A DNA stretch of 64,000 nucleotides from Ancylobacter koreensis (lineage in GTDB: Bacteria > Pseudomonadota > Alphaproteobacteria > Rhizobiales > Xanthobacteraceae): positions 252,001 to 316,000 of the forward strand of contig NZ_JALKCG010000002.1 in the NCBI RefSeq assembly GCF_023016525.1. The letters run 5' to 3'. The position numbers were made by a program, and so were the translations under genes. How positions within the stretch are numbered: position 1 is the stretch's first letter; each line of letters starts with the position of its first letter. Shown here piece by piece: positions 21,707 through 33,142 of this stretch. The notes beneath the pieces were generated by a model that was given only the letters and a program-made list of their open reading frames with translations, had not been told where the DNA came from and did not search any database.

Positions 21707-23539
21707 TCAGCCGGCGAGTGGCGCGGTTGCGGCCTCCAGCCAGGCGCGCGTCGCCGTATCGACCAGCGGGCCGATCTCGCCCCGCACGCGCGCATGATAG
21801 GCGTCGATCCAGGCCAGTTCCCCGGGCGTGAGCAGGGCGGGCTCAATCGCCCGTCGGTCGAAGGGGGCGAGCGTCAGCGTCTCGAAGGCGAGCAGCGTCT
21901 TCTCCGCGCCCGCGACGGCCGGCCCGTCGGCGACGATCTCCAGATTTTCCAGCCGGATGCCATAGGCGCCGGTCTTGTAGTAGCCGGGCTCGTTGGAGAG
22001 CACCATGCCGCGCGCCAGCGGCACCGTGCCGAGCTTGGAGATGCGCGCCGGTCCTTCATGCACCGAGAGATAGGCGCCGACGCCGTGGCCGGTGCCGTGG
22101 TCGAAATCGAGCCCCGCCGCCCACAGGTGCTGGCGGGCGAAGCTGTCGAGCTGCGAGCCGGCGGTGCCGAGCGGGAATACCGCGCGGGCGATGCCGATAT
22201 GGCCCTTGAGCACGCGGGTGAAGCGGTCGCGCATCTCGGGGCTGGCGGTGCCGACGACGAGGGTGCGCGTCACGTCCGTTGTGCCGTCCTCGTACTGCGC
22301 GCCGGAATCGATGAGGAACAGTTCGTCCATGCCGACGCGCCGGTTGGTCGCCTCGCTGACGCGGTAATGCACGATGGCCCCGTTCGGCCCCGCGCCGGAG
22401 ATGCTGGGGAAGGACACGTCCTTCAGTGCGCCGGTTTCGCGGCGGAAGGTTTCCAGCGCCGCCACCACATCGATCTCGGTAAGCACGCCCTTCGGCGCCT
22501 CGGCGTCGAACCAGGCGAGGAAGCGGGCGAGCGCGGCGCCGTCGCGCAGATGGGCGGCGCGCATGCCGGCGAGCTCGGCGGCGTTCTTCGCCGCCTGCAT
22601 CAGCGCCACCGGGCTGGGGCCGGCGGACACCTTGCCGCCCGCCGCCTCGATGCGCGCGGCGAGAAGCGAGGGCGCGGTCGCCTGATCGAGCCGGATCGTG
22701 GCGCCGCCGCCGGCGGCCATCTCCACCGCCCGCTCCAGCAGCACCGGCTCGGCGATCTCGGCGACCTGCGCCAGCGAATCGCGGGCGGCGTTGGAGAGCT
22801 TGCGCCCGTCGACGAACAGCGTCGGGCGGCCCTCCCTCGGCACGATGGCCCAGGAGAGGGGCAGCGGCGTGAAGGCGACGTCGCCGCCGCGGATGTTGAA
22901 GGTCCAGGCCACCGAATGGGGATCGGAGATCACCAGCGCGTCGAGCTTCTGCTCGGCCAGCGCCGCCTTGATGCGCGCGATCTTGTCGGGCGCCGCCTCG
23001 CCGGCCAGCGCGGGATCGCGCAGCGTGACCGGGGCGAGCGGTGGGGCGGGACGGTCCAGCCACACCGCATCGACCGGGTTGCCGTCGACCGCGACCAGCG
23101 AGCCGCCGGCAGCGGCGACGGCGCGGCGCAGCTTGGCTTCGCCTTCCACCGTGATCAGCCAGGGATCGAAGCCGAAATGCGCGCCGGCCGGCAGGTGCTT
23201 CTCCAGCCAGCGCTCCGGCGTGGTCTCGGCGAGCGGCACGACCTCGAAGGAGGCGGTGTCGACCTGCGCCGCCGCCTGCAGCGTGTAGCGCCCGTCGACC
23301 ACGATGGCGGCTTCCTCGCGCAGCACCAGCGCCACGCCGGCCGAGCCGGAGAAGCCGGTGAGCCAGGCGAGGCGCTCGTCGCAGGGCGGCACATATTCGT
23401 TCTGGTGCGCGTCCGCGCGCGGCACGATGAAGCCGTCCAGCCCGCGCCGCTCCAGCTCCGCGCGCAGCAGCTTGAGGCGTGCCGTGCCGAGCGCGGGCGC
23501 GGCGGCGTCGGAGAAGGTCTGGAACTTGGCTTCGAACAT
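21707..23539 (-). CDS. Xaa-Pro aminopeptidase (aminopeptidase P, M24B)
   Basis: Metallopeptidase that removes an N-terminal residue from peptides with proline in second position. The 610-residue product has the three-part layout of the long cytosolic aminopeptidase P: two creatinase-like N-terminal domains, then the pita-bread catalytic domain. Metal ligands are visible in DSGAQYEDGTTDVTRT (two Asp), GTGHGVGAYLSVHEGP (His), SNEPGYY (Glu) and RLENLEIV (Glu). ATG 23539 is preferred; an in-frame GTG nine bases upstream is possible. It lies downstream of dgdA on the same strand with a 126-base gap. Confidence 0.92.
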   Translation of the reverse strand: MFEAKFQTFSDAAAPALGTARLKLLRAELERRGLDGFIVPRADAHQNEYVPPCDERLAWLTGFSGSAGVALVLREEAAIVVDGRYTLQAAAQVDTASFEVVPLAETTPERWLEKHLPAGAHFGFDPWLITVEGEAKLRRAVAAAGGSLVAVDGNPVDAVWLDRPAPPLAPVTLRDPALAGEAAPDKIARIKAALAEQKLDALVISDPHSVAWTFNIRGGDVAFTPLPLSWAIVPREGRPTLFVDGRKLSNAARDSLAQVAEIAEPVLLERAVEMAAGGGATIRLDQATAPSLLAARIEAAGGKVSAGPSPVALMQAAKNAAELAGMRAAHLRDGAALARFLAWFDAEAPKGVLTEIDVVAALETFRRETGALKDVSFPSISGAGPNGAIVHYRVSEATNRRVGMDELFLIDSGAQYEDGTTDVTRTLVVGTASPEMRDRFTRVLKGHIGIARAVFPLGTAGSQLDSFARQHLWAAGLDFDHGTGHGVGAYLSVHEGPARISKLGTVPLARGMVLSNEPGYYKTGAYGIRLENLEIVADGPAVAGAEKTLLAFETLTLAPFDRRAIEPALLTPGELAWIDAYHARVRGEIGPLVDTATRAWLEAATAPLAG

Positions 23540-23665
23540 GGAAGGCACCTGAGCACGTCTGTCGGGGCGGAAAGGCCGCGATCAGAACATGCCCGGTGCC
23601 GTCAGGCCAGAGCGTTTCGCCATCCGGCGGCGCCGGTCCCAGTTGGTGGGCCGGCGTCGCCCGCG

Positions 23666-26888
<3,223 letters not shown>

Positions 26889-26974
26889 GCGGCACGCACA
26901 GGCGAACTAGGCCCTGCCCTCGCCAAACGGGCATGCCGATGCCATTTTGTTCTGATCTAGAATCATGCCTATTC

Positions 26975-29518
26975 ATGCCGATGACAGCGAGCGGGCCTTT
27001 GGCCGACCGGAAGCAGACGCAAGACGATCCCTTCGACATTCCCTTCGACCTGCCGGCCGGTGAGAACCGGGCATCCGGCGGCCGGGATATGGACGACGCC
27101 TTGCCCGTGCCTGCCCCGCGCCCCGGCGGCATCGCCGCGCGCGCGGCGGCCATGGCCAATCCCGGCCGGGCGGCGGCCGGACGCGGGGTCTATCTCGACG
27201 GGCTCAACCCCGAGCAGCGCGAGGCGGTGGAAGCCACCGACGGCCCCGTTCTCGTGCTCGCGGGCGCCGGCACCGGCAAGACGCGGGTGCTGACCACCCG
27301 CATCGCCCACATCCTCTCGCTCGGCCTCGCTTGGCCCTCGCAGATCCTTGCCGTGACCTTCACCAACAAGGCTGCGCGCGAGATGAAGGAGCGCATCCAC
27401 GCCATGGTCGGCGAGGAGGTGGAGGGCATGCCGTGGCTGGGCACCTTCCACTCCATCGGCGTGCGCATGCTGCGCCGGCACGCCGAGCTGGTGGGGCTCA
27501 GGTCCGGCTTCACCATTCTCGACACCGACGACCAGATAAGGCTGCTGAAGCAGCTCCTTCAGGCCGAGAACATCGACGAGAAGCGCTGGCCGGCGCGGCT
27601 GCTCGCCAATGTGATCGACGGCTGGAAAAACCGGGGGCTCGGACCCCAGCAGGTGCCGGCGGGCGAGGGCGCCTCCTTCGCCAACGGGCGCGGACAAAAG
27701 CTCTATGCCGACTATCAGGCGCGGCTGAAGGCGCTCAACGCCGTCGATTTCGGCGATCTGCTCTTGGAAGGCATCCGCCTGTTGCGCGAGAACCCGGACG
27801 TGCTGGCGGATTATCACCGGCGCTTCCGCTACATCCTCGTCGACGAGTATCAGGACACCAACGTCGCCCAGTATCTCTGGCTGCGGCTGCTGGCGCAGGG
27901 CTCGCGCAACGTCTGTTGCGTCGGCGACGACGACCAGTCGATTTATGGCTGGCGCGGCGCCGAGGTGGACAACATCCTGCGCTTCGAGACCGATTTCCCC
28001 GGCGCCAAGGTGGTGCGGCTGGAGCGCAACTACCGCTCCACCGGCCACATTCTCGGCGCCGCCGCCCATCTCATCGCCCATAATGAGGGCCGGCTCGGCA
28101 AGACGCTGTTCTCGGAAGGCGAGCGCGGCGAGAGGGTGACGGTGACGGGCGCCTGGGACAGCCAGGAGGAAGCCCGCGCCATCGGCGAGGAGATCGAGCA
28201 GCTCCAGCGGCAGGGCCATGCGCTGACGCAGGTCGCCATCCTCGTGCGCGCCTCGTTCCAGATGCGCGAATTCGAGGACCGCTTCGTCACGCTGGGCCTG
28301 AACTACCGCGTCATCGGCGGGCCGCGCTTCTATGAGCGGGCGGAAATCCGCGACGCGCTGGCCTATCTGCGCGTCATCGCCTCGCCCTCCGACGATCTCG
28401 CCTTCGAGCGCATCGTCAACGTGCCCAAGCGCGGGCTGGGCGACGCCGCGCTGCGGCAGATCCACGACCATGCCCGCGCGGCGCAGCTCCCGCTCGTCGA
28501 GGCGGCGCGCGAACTGGTAACGAGCGAGGAGCTGAAGCCGAAGGTGCGGCAGACCCTGCGCGACCTCGTCGGCTCCTTCGACCGCTGGCGCGAGCAGATG
28601 GCGACGATGCCCCATCACGAGCTTGCCGAGATCGTGCTGGATGAATCCGGCTACACCGAGATGTGGCAGAAGGACCGCTCGGCCGACGCCACCGGGCGGC
28701 TGGAGAACCTGAAGGAACTCGTGCGCTCGATGGAGCCGTTCGAGAACCTGATCGGCTTCCTCGAACACATCTCGCTGGTGATGGATGTCGACGGCGGCGC
28801 GGGCGGCGACGCGGTCAACATCATGACGCTGCATTCTGCCAAGGGGCTGGAATTCGACACCGTGTTCCTGCCCGGCTGGGAGGAGGGCGTGTTCCCCAAC
28901 CAGCGCGCGCTCGACGAGCAGGGCCGCGCGGGGCTGGAGGAGGAGCGCCGCCTCGCCTATGTCGGGCTCACCCGCGCGCGGCGCCGCGCCAAGGTGTTCT
29001 TCGCCTCCAACCGGCGCATCCACGGGCTGTGGCAGTCCGCCGTGCCGAGCCGCTTCCTCGACGAATTGTCGGAGAAGGACGTGGAGGTGACCGAATCGCG
29101 CGGCGGCTCGGGCTGGGGCGGCGGGCAGTCGGGCCGCTACGGCTACGGGCCGAGCCGCTTCGACGAGGCGCAGAGCTTCGGCTCCTCCTATTCGACGCCG
29201 GGCTGGCAGCGGGCGCAGGCGCGCCAGGAGAGCGGTCGCCAAGGCGCGTTTTCCGGCGGGGGCTCTGTGGGCGGTGGCTTTGCCGACAACCGCCCCTCGC
29301 GCTTCGCGGCGAGCGAGGGCGCGCGCGGCCGGGTGATCGAGGGCGAGTTGATCGCCAAGTCGACCGGCACGCCCGCGCGCTTCGCGCTCGGCACGCGGGT
29401 GTTCCACCAGAAGTTCGGCTATGGCGAAGTGACCTCGGTGGAAGGCAACAAGCTGACCGTGCTGTTCGACAAGGCGGGCGAGAAAAAGGTCGTCGACAGC
29501 TTCGTCGAGGCCGCGTGA
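26975..29518 (+). CDS. uvrD: UvrD/PcrA-type superfamily 1 DNA helicase
   Basis: 3'-5' helicase of nucleotide-excision and mismatch repair. After about 75 low-complexity residues come the Q motif region (LNPEQREAV), Walker A AGAGTGKTR with Lys102, motif Ia TFTNKAAREM, motif II VDEYQDTN, motif III GDDDQSIYGWRGA, motif V LHSAKGLEFDTVFLPG and motif VI VGLTRARRRAKV. A glycine/serine-rich stretch of about 80 residues leads to the PcrA/UvrD C-terminal module (GTRVFHQKFGYGEV). Total is 847 residues from ATG 26975; nearby in-frame ATGs at 26933, 26939 and 26981 make the exact start uncertain. Confidence 0.93.
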   Translation: MPMTASGPLADRKQTQDDPFDIPFDLPAGENRASGGRDMDDALPVPAPRPGGIAARAAAMANPGRAAAGRGVYLDGLNPEQREAVEATDGPVLVLAGAGTGKTRVLTTRIAHILSLGLAWPSQILAVTFTNKAAREMKERIHAMVGEEVEGMPWLGTFHSIGVRMLRRHAELVGLRSGFTILDTDDQIRLLKQLLQAENIDEKRWPARLLANVIDGWKNRGLGPQQVPAGEGASFANGRGQKLYADYQARLKALNAVDFGDLLLEGIRLLRENPDVLADYHRRFRYILVDEYQDTNVAQYLWLRLLAQGSRNVCCVGDDDQSIYGWRGAEVDNILRFETDFPGAKVVRLERNYRSTGHILGAAAHLIAHNEGRLGKTLFSEGERGERVTVTGAWDSQEEARAIGEEIEQLQRQGHALTQVAILVRASFQMREFEDRFVTLGLNYRVIGGPRFYERAEIRDALAYLRVIASPSDDLAFERIVNVPKRGLGDAALRQIHDHARAAQLPLVEAARELVTSEELKPKVRQTLRDLVGSFDRWREQMATMPHHELAEIVLDESGYTEMWQKDRSADATGRLENLKELVRSMEPFENLIGFLEHISLVMDVDGGAGGDAVNIMTLHSAKGLEFDTVFLPGWEEGVFPNQRALDEQGRAGLEEERRLAYVGLTRARRRAKVFFASNRRIHGLWQSAVPSRFLDELSEKDVEVTESRGGSGWGGGQSGRYGYGPSRFDEAQSFGSSYSTPGWQRAQARQESGRQGAFSGGGSVGGGFADNRPSRFAASEGARGRVIEGELIAKSTGTPARFALGTRVFHQKFGYGEVTSVEGNKLTVLFDKAGEKKVVDSFVEAA

Positions 29519-29595
29519 GGCGGGGCGCCCCGGTCCGCCGACGTCCCCGGCCGGGTAGTCGGCAGCCCTGTCTTCAGCGACCAGCGGCGCCCGTC

Positions 29596-30516
29596 TCAGG
29601 CCGGGAATGACACGCCTGTCAGACGTTCGGAGACCTCCCACAGTTTCGCGGCGGCTTTCCTATCCTGCGCTTGCGGCATTGCCTTCGCGGGCTTCGGCGG
29701 TCCCTTGAGCTCGTAGAACCCATCCGGCCCGTAATAGGCGCCGCCGCGAGCTTCTGGCGCGGTGGCGGCAAACAGGGTGGGCAGCGCGCCCTCGGCGGCG
29801 GACTGGCTGGCAAACGGGCGAATAAATCCGGTCAATTTGAAGAGCCAGCGGTCTGTGCCGGGTCCGTTGGCGATGAGCTCGGTCCGCGCGTAACCGGGAT
29901 GGGCGGCATTGCTCATCAGGCCCCACCCGCCGGCGTCGCTCCGCCGTTGCAGCTCGAAGGCGAACATCAGCATCGCCAGCTTCGATTGGCCGTAGGCTGC
30001 CCATGGCCGGTACGAGCGCTCCCATTGCAGATCGTCGAAGTGGAGGGCGCCGCCGCGATGAGCGAGGCTGCTGAGGTTGACCACGCGGGGCGCGCGCGCC
30101 TTCGACAGGAGCGGCAATAATCGCCCGGTCAGCGCGAAGTGGCCGAGATAATTGGTGCCGAACTGAAGCTCGAAGCCGTCCGAGGTCGCCTGCCGGCTCG
30201 GCGGCGTCATAACCCCGGCATTGTTGACCAGCAGATCGAGAGACGTGCTTTCGGCAAGCAGCCGGCCGGCGAAGTCCTCGACCGAGGCGAGACTGGCGAG
30301 ATCGAGCCGTTCAAAGCCGATCCTTGCCGCAGGCACGTCCGCCCTGATCCTGGAAACCGAGTCCGCCCCCTTCTCCGGATTGCGGCCGGCCAGGGTCACC
30401 TCCGCTCCGGCCCGGGCGAGAGCCAGCGCCGTCTCATAGCCGAGCCCGCCCGTTCCGGTTACGACCGCCCTGCGGCCCTGCTGCGAAGGGATATCGGAAA
30501 AGCTCCAACCCGCCAT
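29596..30516 (-). CDS. Short-chain dehydrogenase/reductase
   Basis: NAD(P)-dependent oxidoreductase of 306 residues, of the retinol-dehydrogenase/WW-oxidoreductase-like SDR group. It has LLVNNAGVM (NAG motif), the serine in VNLSSLAH, and the catalytic YGQSK. The nucleotide-binding loop reads VVTGTGGLGYE, one residue shorter than the usual TGxxxGxG. The substrate is unknown. It is divergent from a TetR gene across an 82-base gap containing a strong palindrome, so it is probably the TetR target. Confidence 0.88.
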   Translation of the reverse strand: MAGWSFSDIPSQQGRRAVVTGTGGLGYETALALARAGAEVTLAGRNPEKGADSVSRIRADVPAARIGFERLDLASLASVEDFAGRLLAESTSLDLLVNNAGVMTPPSRQATSDGFELQFGTNYLGHFALTGRLLPLLSKARAPRVVNLSSLAHRGGALHFDDLQWERSYRPWAAYGQSKLAMLMFAFELQRRSDAGGWGLMSNAAHPGYARTELIANGPGTDRWLFKLTGFIRPFASQSAAEGALPTLFAATAPEARGGAYYGPDGFYELKGPPKPAKAMPQAQDRKAAAKLWEVSERLTGVSFPA

Positions 30517-30545
30517 CTGTCCGCTCCAACATTCATCGTAATATA

Positions 30546-30569
30546 TTGCACTCAGTGCAACATTGCAAT
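30546..30569. promoter_or_regulatory. Probable TetR operator between SDR and TetR genes
   Basis: A perfect 15-base palindrome TTGCACT-C-AGTGCAA (30546-30560) is followed two bases later by a second, shorter palindrome ATTGCAAT (30562-30569) that repeats the TTGCA core. It sits centrally in the divergent intergenic region, just after the AT-rich TAATATATTG that may be a promoter element. Size and symmetry fit a TetR-family operator controlling both genes. Confidence 0.65.
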
Positions 30570-30598
30570 CGGGGCAAATTTACGGCAGGCTGTGACGG

Positions 30599-31201
30599 AT
30601 GAGTGAGCACCGGACGACAAACCGGCCTGAAGGGCTGCGCGAGCGAAAGCGGCGGCAGACACGCCAGCGCATTGCGGAGGCCGCGTTGCGGCTGTTCCTG
30701 GAAAAGGGATTTGACGAGACGACGCTCGACGAGATCGCGGTCGCTGCGGACATCTCCCGGCGGACCGTATTCCATTACTTTGAGTCCAAGGATGCCATCC
30801 TGCTCGCCTGGCAAAGCGGTACCGAAGAAATATTCCGCGCGTCCCTGGCCGTGGCGCCCTCCGACCGCGCGCCGATCGATGTCGTCCGGGACGCCTTGCT
30901 GACGATGGTTTCGAAATTTGAGAATCGGGAGGCCGTCGCCATCGATCGCCTGCTCCGCTCCACGGAGGCGCTGCGGGCGCGCAAGCAGGCAAGTTACGGG
31001 CGCCAGGAAGAAGAACTGTTCGCGGCCCTTGCGCAGAAATGGCCCGCACCTGAGAAGCGCGTTCGCCTTCGCGTCGTCGCCATGATGGGCATCGGCGCGA
31101 TGCGGATCGCCGCCGAGGCGTGGAGCGCCGAACAGGGCGCCCGCCCGCTCGAGACCTATGTGCGGGAAGCATTCGCGGCGCTCGCCGAGCGTACACCGTG
31201 A
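30599..31201 (+). CDS. TetR/AcrR-family transcriptional regulator
   Basis: A 200-residue TetR regulator. The N-terminal DNA-binding domain is clear: TRQRIAEAALRLFLEKGF, TTLDEIAVAADISRRTVFHYF and ESKDAIL. The C-terminal ligand domain (about residues 80-200) is helical and not assignable to an inducer. It lies divergent from an SDR gene and next to the palindrome at 30546-30560, which it most likely binds, so it should control the SDR gene and itself. The 225-base gap after it holds no recognisable gene. Confidence 0.9.
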   Translation: MSEHRTTNRPEGLRERKRRQTRQRIAEAALRLFLEKGFDETTLDEIAVAADISRRTVFHYFESKDAILLAWQSGTEEIFRASLAVAPSDRAPIDVVRDALLTMVSKFENREAVAIDRLLRSTEALRARKQASYGRQEEELFAALAQKWPAPEKRVRLRVVAMMGIGAMRIAAEAWSAEQGARPLETYVREAFAALAERTP

Positions 31202-31426
31202 GGGCGGTACGCCCTTTTGGGCCGTGCGCGAAGGTCTCCGCAGCCGGCGACGCGATAATCTGTGGCTGGCATCGACCTTCGAGCAGGGCCGAGCTGAATC
31301 AGGCACTGTCGCGGGGGCGCCCCCCGGGCGGCATGCCGACGTTTCCGCGCAGCCCCTCGCGCCGCTGGCCTTCCGCCGCGTCCTCGCTTAGACAGCGCGC
31401 GTCCGAATTTTCAGCCGGGGATCGCC

Positions 31427-32365
31427 ATGCTCGAAGGATTGCCGCCGAACGGCGCCACGCATGTGATGCGCGTGGATGCGCCCGAGCATGAGGCCCGCGC
31501 CATCGCCGAGTTCCTCGGCGAGACCTTCGATCCCGCCGAAGTCGCCACCGCCGCCTTTGAGGTGGAGGACCGCGCGGAGGGCTCGGGCTGGGCGGTCGAG
31601 GTCTATTTCGGCGAGGCGCCGGACGAGGACGGCGTGCGCGAGCTGATCGCGCTGGTCTCGCCGCAGGCCGCGGCGGCGGCGGTGTTCCTGCTGCTCGACA
31701 AGAAGGACTGGGTAAGCGCCTCGCTCGAAGGGCTGGCGCCGGTCGCCATCGGGCGCTTCGTGGTGCACGGCTCGCATGATCGCGGGCGCCTCGCGCCCGG
31801 CCAGATCGGCATCGAGATCGAGGCGGCGCTCGCCTTCGGCACCGGCCATCACGGCACCACCAAGGGGTGCCTCGCGGCCATCGTGGCCTATGGCAAGCAG
31901 CGCCGGCCCGGCCGCACGCTCGACATCGGCACCGGCACGGGCGTGCTCGCCATGGCGGCGGCGCGGCTGTTCCATGCGCCGGTGCTGGCGAGCGACATCG
32001 ACAAGGTGGCGGTGACGACCGCGCAGGCGAACGCGGTGGCGAACCATGCCGCGCCGCATATCCGCTTCCTGCACGCGCCGGGGCTGGGGGCGGGGGAGTT
32101 CGTCCGGCAGGGCCCCTACGACCTGATCCTCGCCAACATATTGCTGCCGCCGCTCAAGGCGATCGCCCGGCCGCTGTCGCGGCTGCTGGCGCCCGGCGGC
32201 ACGGTGGTGCTGTCCGGGCTGCTGCCCTCGCACGCCAATGCGGCGCTGGCGGCCTATCGCGCGCAGGGGCTGCGCCTCAAGCGCCGGCGCACCATCGAAG
32301 GTTGGACCACGCTGGAACTGGCCGCCGACCGCGGGCGCAACGCGACGCCCGCCGGCACGCGGTGA
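31427..32365 (+). CDS. prmA: Ribosomal protein L11 methyltransferase
   Basis: SAM-dependent methyltransferase that trimethylates ribosomal protein L11. The 312-residue product has an N-terminal substrate-recognition domain (about residues 1-110), a linker, then the methyltransferase fold with the SAM loop LDIGTGTGVLAMAAARL, the acidic SDIDKVAV and the PrmA signature ILANILLPPL, where the NILxxPL segment corresponds to the class NPP-like motif. AFGTGHHGTT is also typical of PrmA. A weakly conserved start at ATG 31427 was kept. Confidence 0.92.
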   Translation: MLEGLPPNGATHVMRVDAPEHEARAIAEFLGETFDPAEVATAAFEVEDRAEGSGWAVEVYFGEAPDEDGVRELIALVSPQAAAAAVFLLLDKKDWVSASLEGLAPVAIGRFVVHGSHDRGRLAPGQIGIEIEAALAFGTGHHGTTKGCLAAIVAYGKQRRPGRTLDIGTGTGVLAMAAARLFHAPVLASDIDKVAVTTAQANAVANHAAPHIRFLHAPGLGAGEFVRQGPYDLILANILLPPLKAIARPLSRLLAPGGTVVLSGLLPSHANAALAAYRAQGLRLKRRRTIEGWTTLELAADRGRNATPAGTR

Positions 32366-32389
32366 GACAGGTTCAGCGCGGCGTCACGC

Positions 32390-32902
32390 TCACAGCAGGC
32401 GGATCGGCAGGTTGATCGGCCGACCGAGCCCGTCCGGCGCGGGCAGCGCGCCATGGGCCGCCCGCATGAGCGCCAGGCGCTCCAGCACCTCGTCGGGGAA
32501 CGGCGCCACGCGGCGCGTGCCGGCCTCGATGTGCTGGGCGATCTGCTCGTGGGTGGCGGCGATCCAGCCCTCACGGGCGTGGTGCAGCTCCTGGAACAGA
32601 TGCATGCGCTTGTCGTCGTAATTGACGAGGCGCAGCGTCACCCGCACCTCCTGGCCCACGCGAAGCTCGCGCAGGAAGCGCTGATGAGCCTCCGTCGTGA
32701 GGAAGGAGGCGCTGCGGCTCTCGAAGCGATGGGGCCCGAGACCCACGAGGAACACCGCCTCTTCGACCGCACGGTCGAAGAGAAGGCTGTAGAAGGCTGT
32801 GTTCAGCCGCCCGTTGTGATCGGCCCAGCCCGGTTCGACCGTCATCACGGACGAAACGAAGGGCGCGAAAAACACGGGTTCGAAATCGATCCCGTCCAGC
32901 AT
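32390..32902 (-). CDS. Hotdog-fold acyl-CoA thioesterase
   Basis: A 170-residue protein of the 4-hydroxybenzoyl-CoA thioesterase type (PF13279-like). The segment PGWADHNGRLNTAFYSLLFDRA is the hallmark region, where the Asp in ADHNG would be the catalytic acid; QEVRVTLRLVNYDDKRMHLF follows as the central strands. Such proteins hydrolyse acyl-CoAs and are sometimes linked to carnitine degradation, but no such genes are here. ATG 32902 fits the family start; an in-frame ATG at 32929 would add nine residues. It is convergent with prmA. Confidence 0.78.
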   Translation of the reverse strand: MLDGIDFEPVFFAPFVSSVMTVEPGWADHNGRLNTAFYSLLFDRAVEEAVFLVGLGPHRFESRSASFLTTEAHQRFLRELRVGQEVRVTLRLVNYDDKRMHLFQELHHAREGWIAATHEQIAQHIEAGTRRVAPFPDEVLERLALMRAAHGALPAPDGLGRPINLPIRLL

Positions 32903-33142
32903 GACACCATTCCCGACCGTGGAGCGCATCTAGCGCGCTGCCTTATTGACAAGCATTGTGCCGACTTTCAGTGCAGTCGTCACCTGTTCTGATGGCTATT
33001 GGATGGCCGAAATTTCGCGATCCGAGGGTTTCGTCGTGCTTTTTACGCGGCCCCGCCCGCCGGTCGGGCTCGCGGCCCCGGTTGTTTAGGTATATGCCGT
33101 CCCCGCCGACTGGCGGGCAGGTACGGTGAAGAGGAGAGCGCC

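Noticed and set aside
26950-26962. LexA box before uvrD
   Set aside because: Alphaproteobacterial LexA sites follow GTTC-N7-GTTC; this dyad does not.
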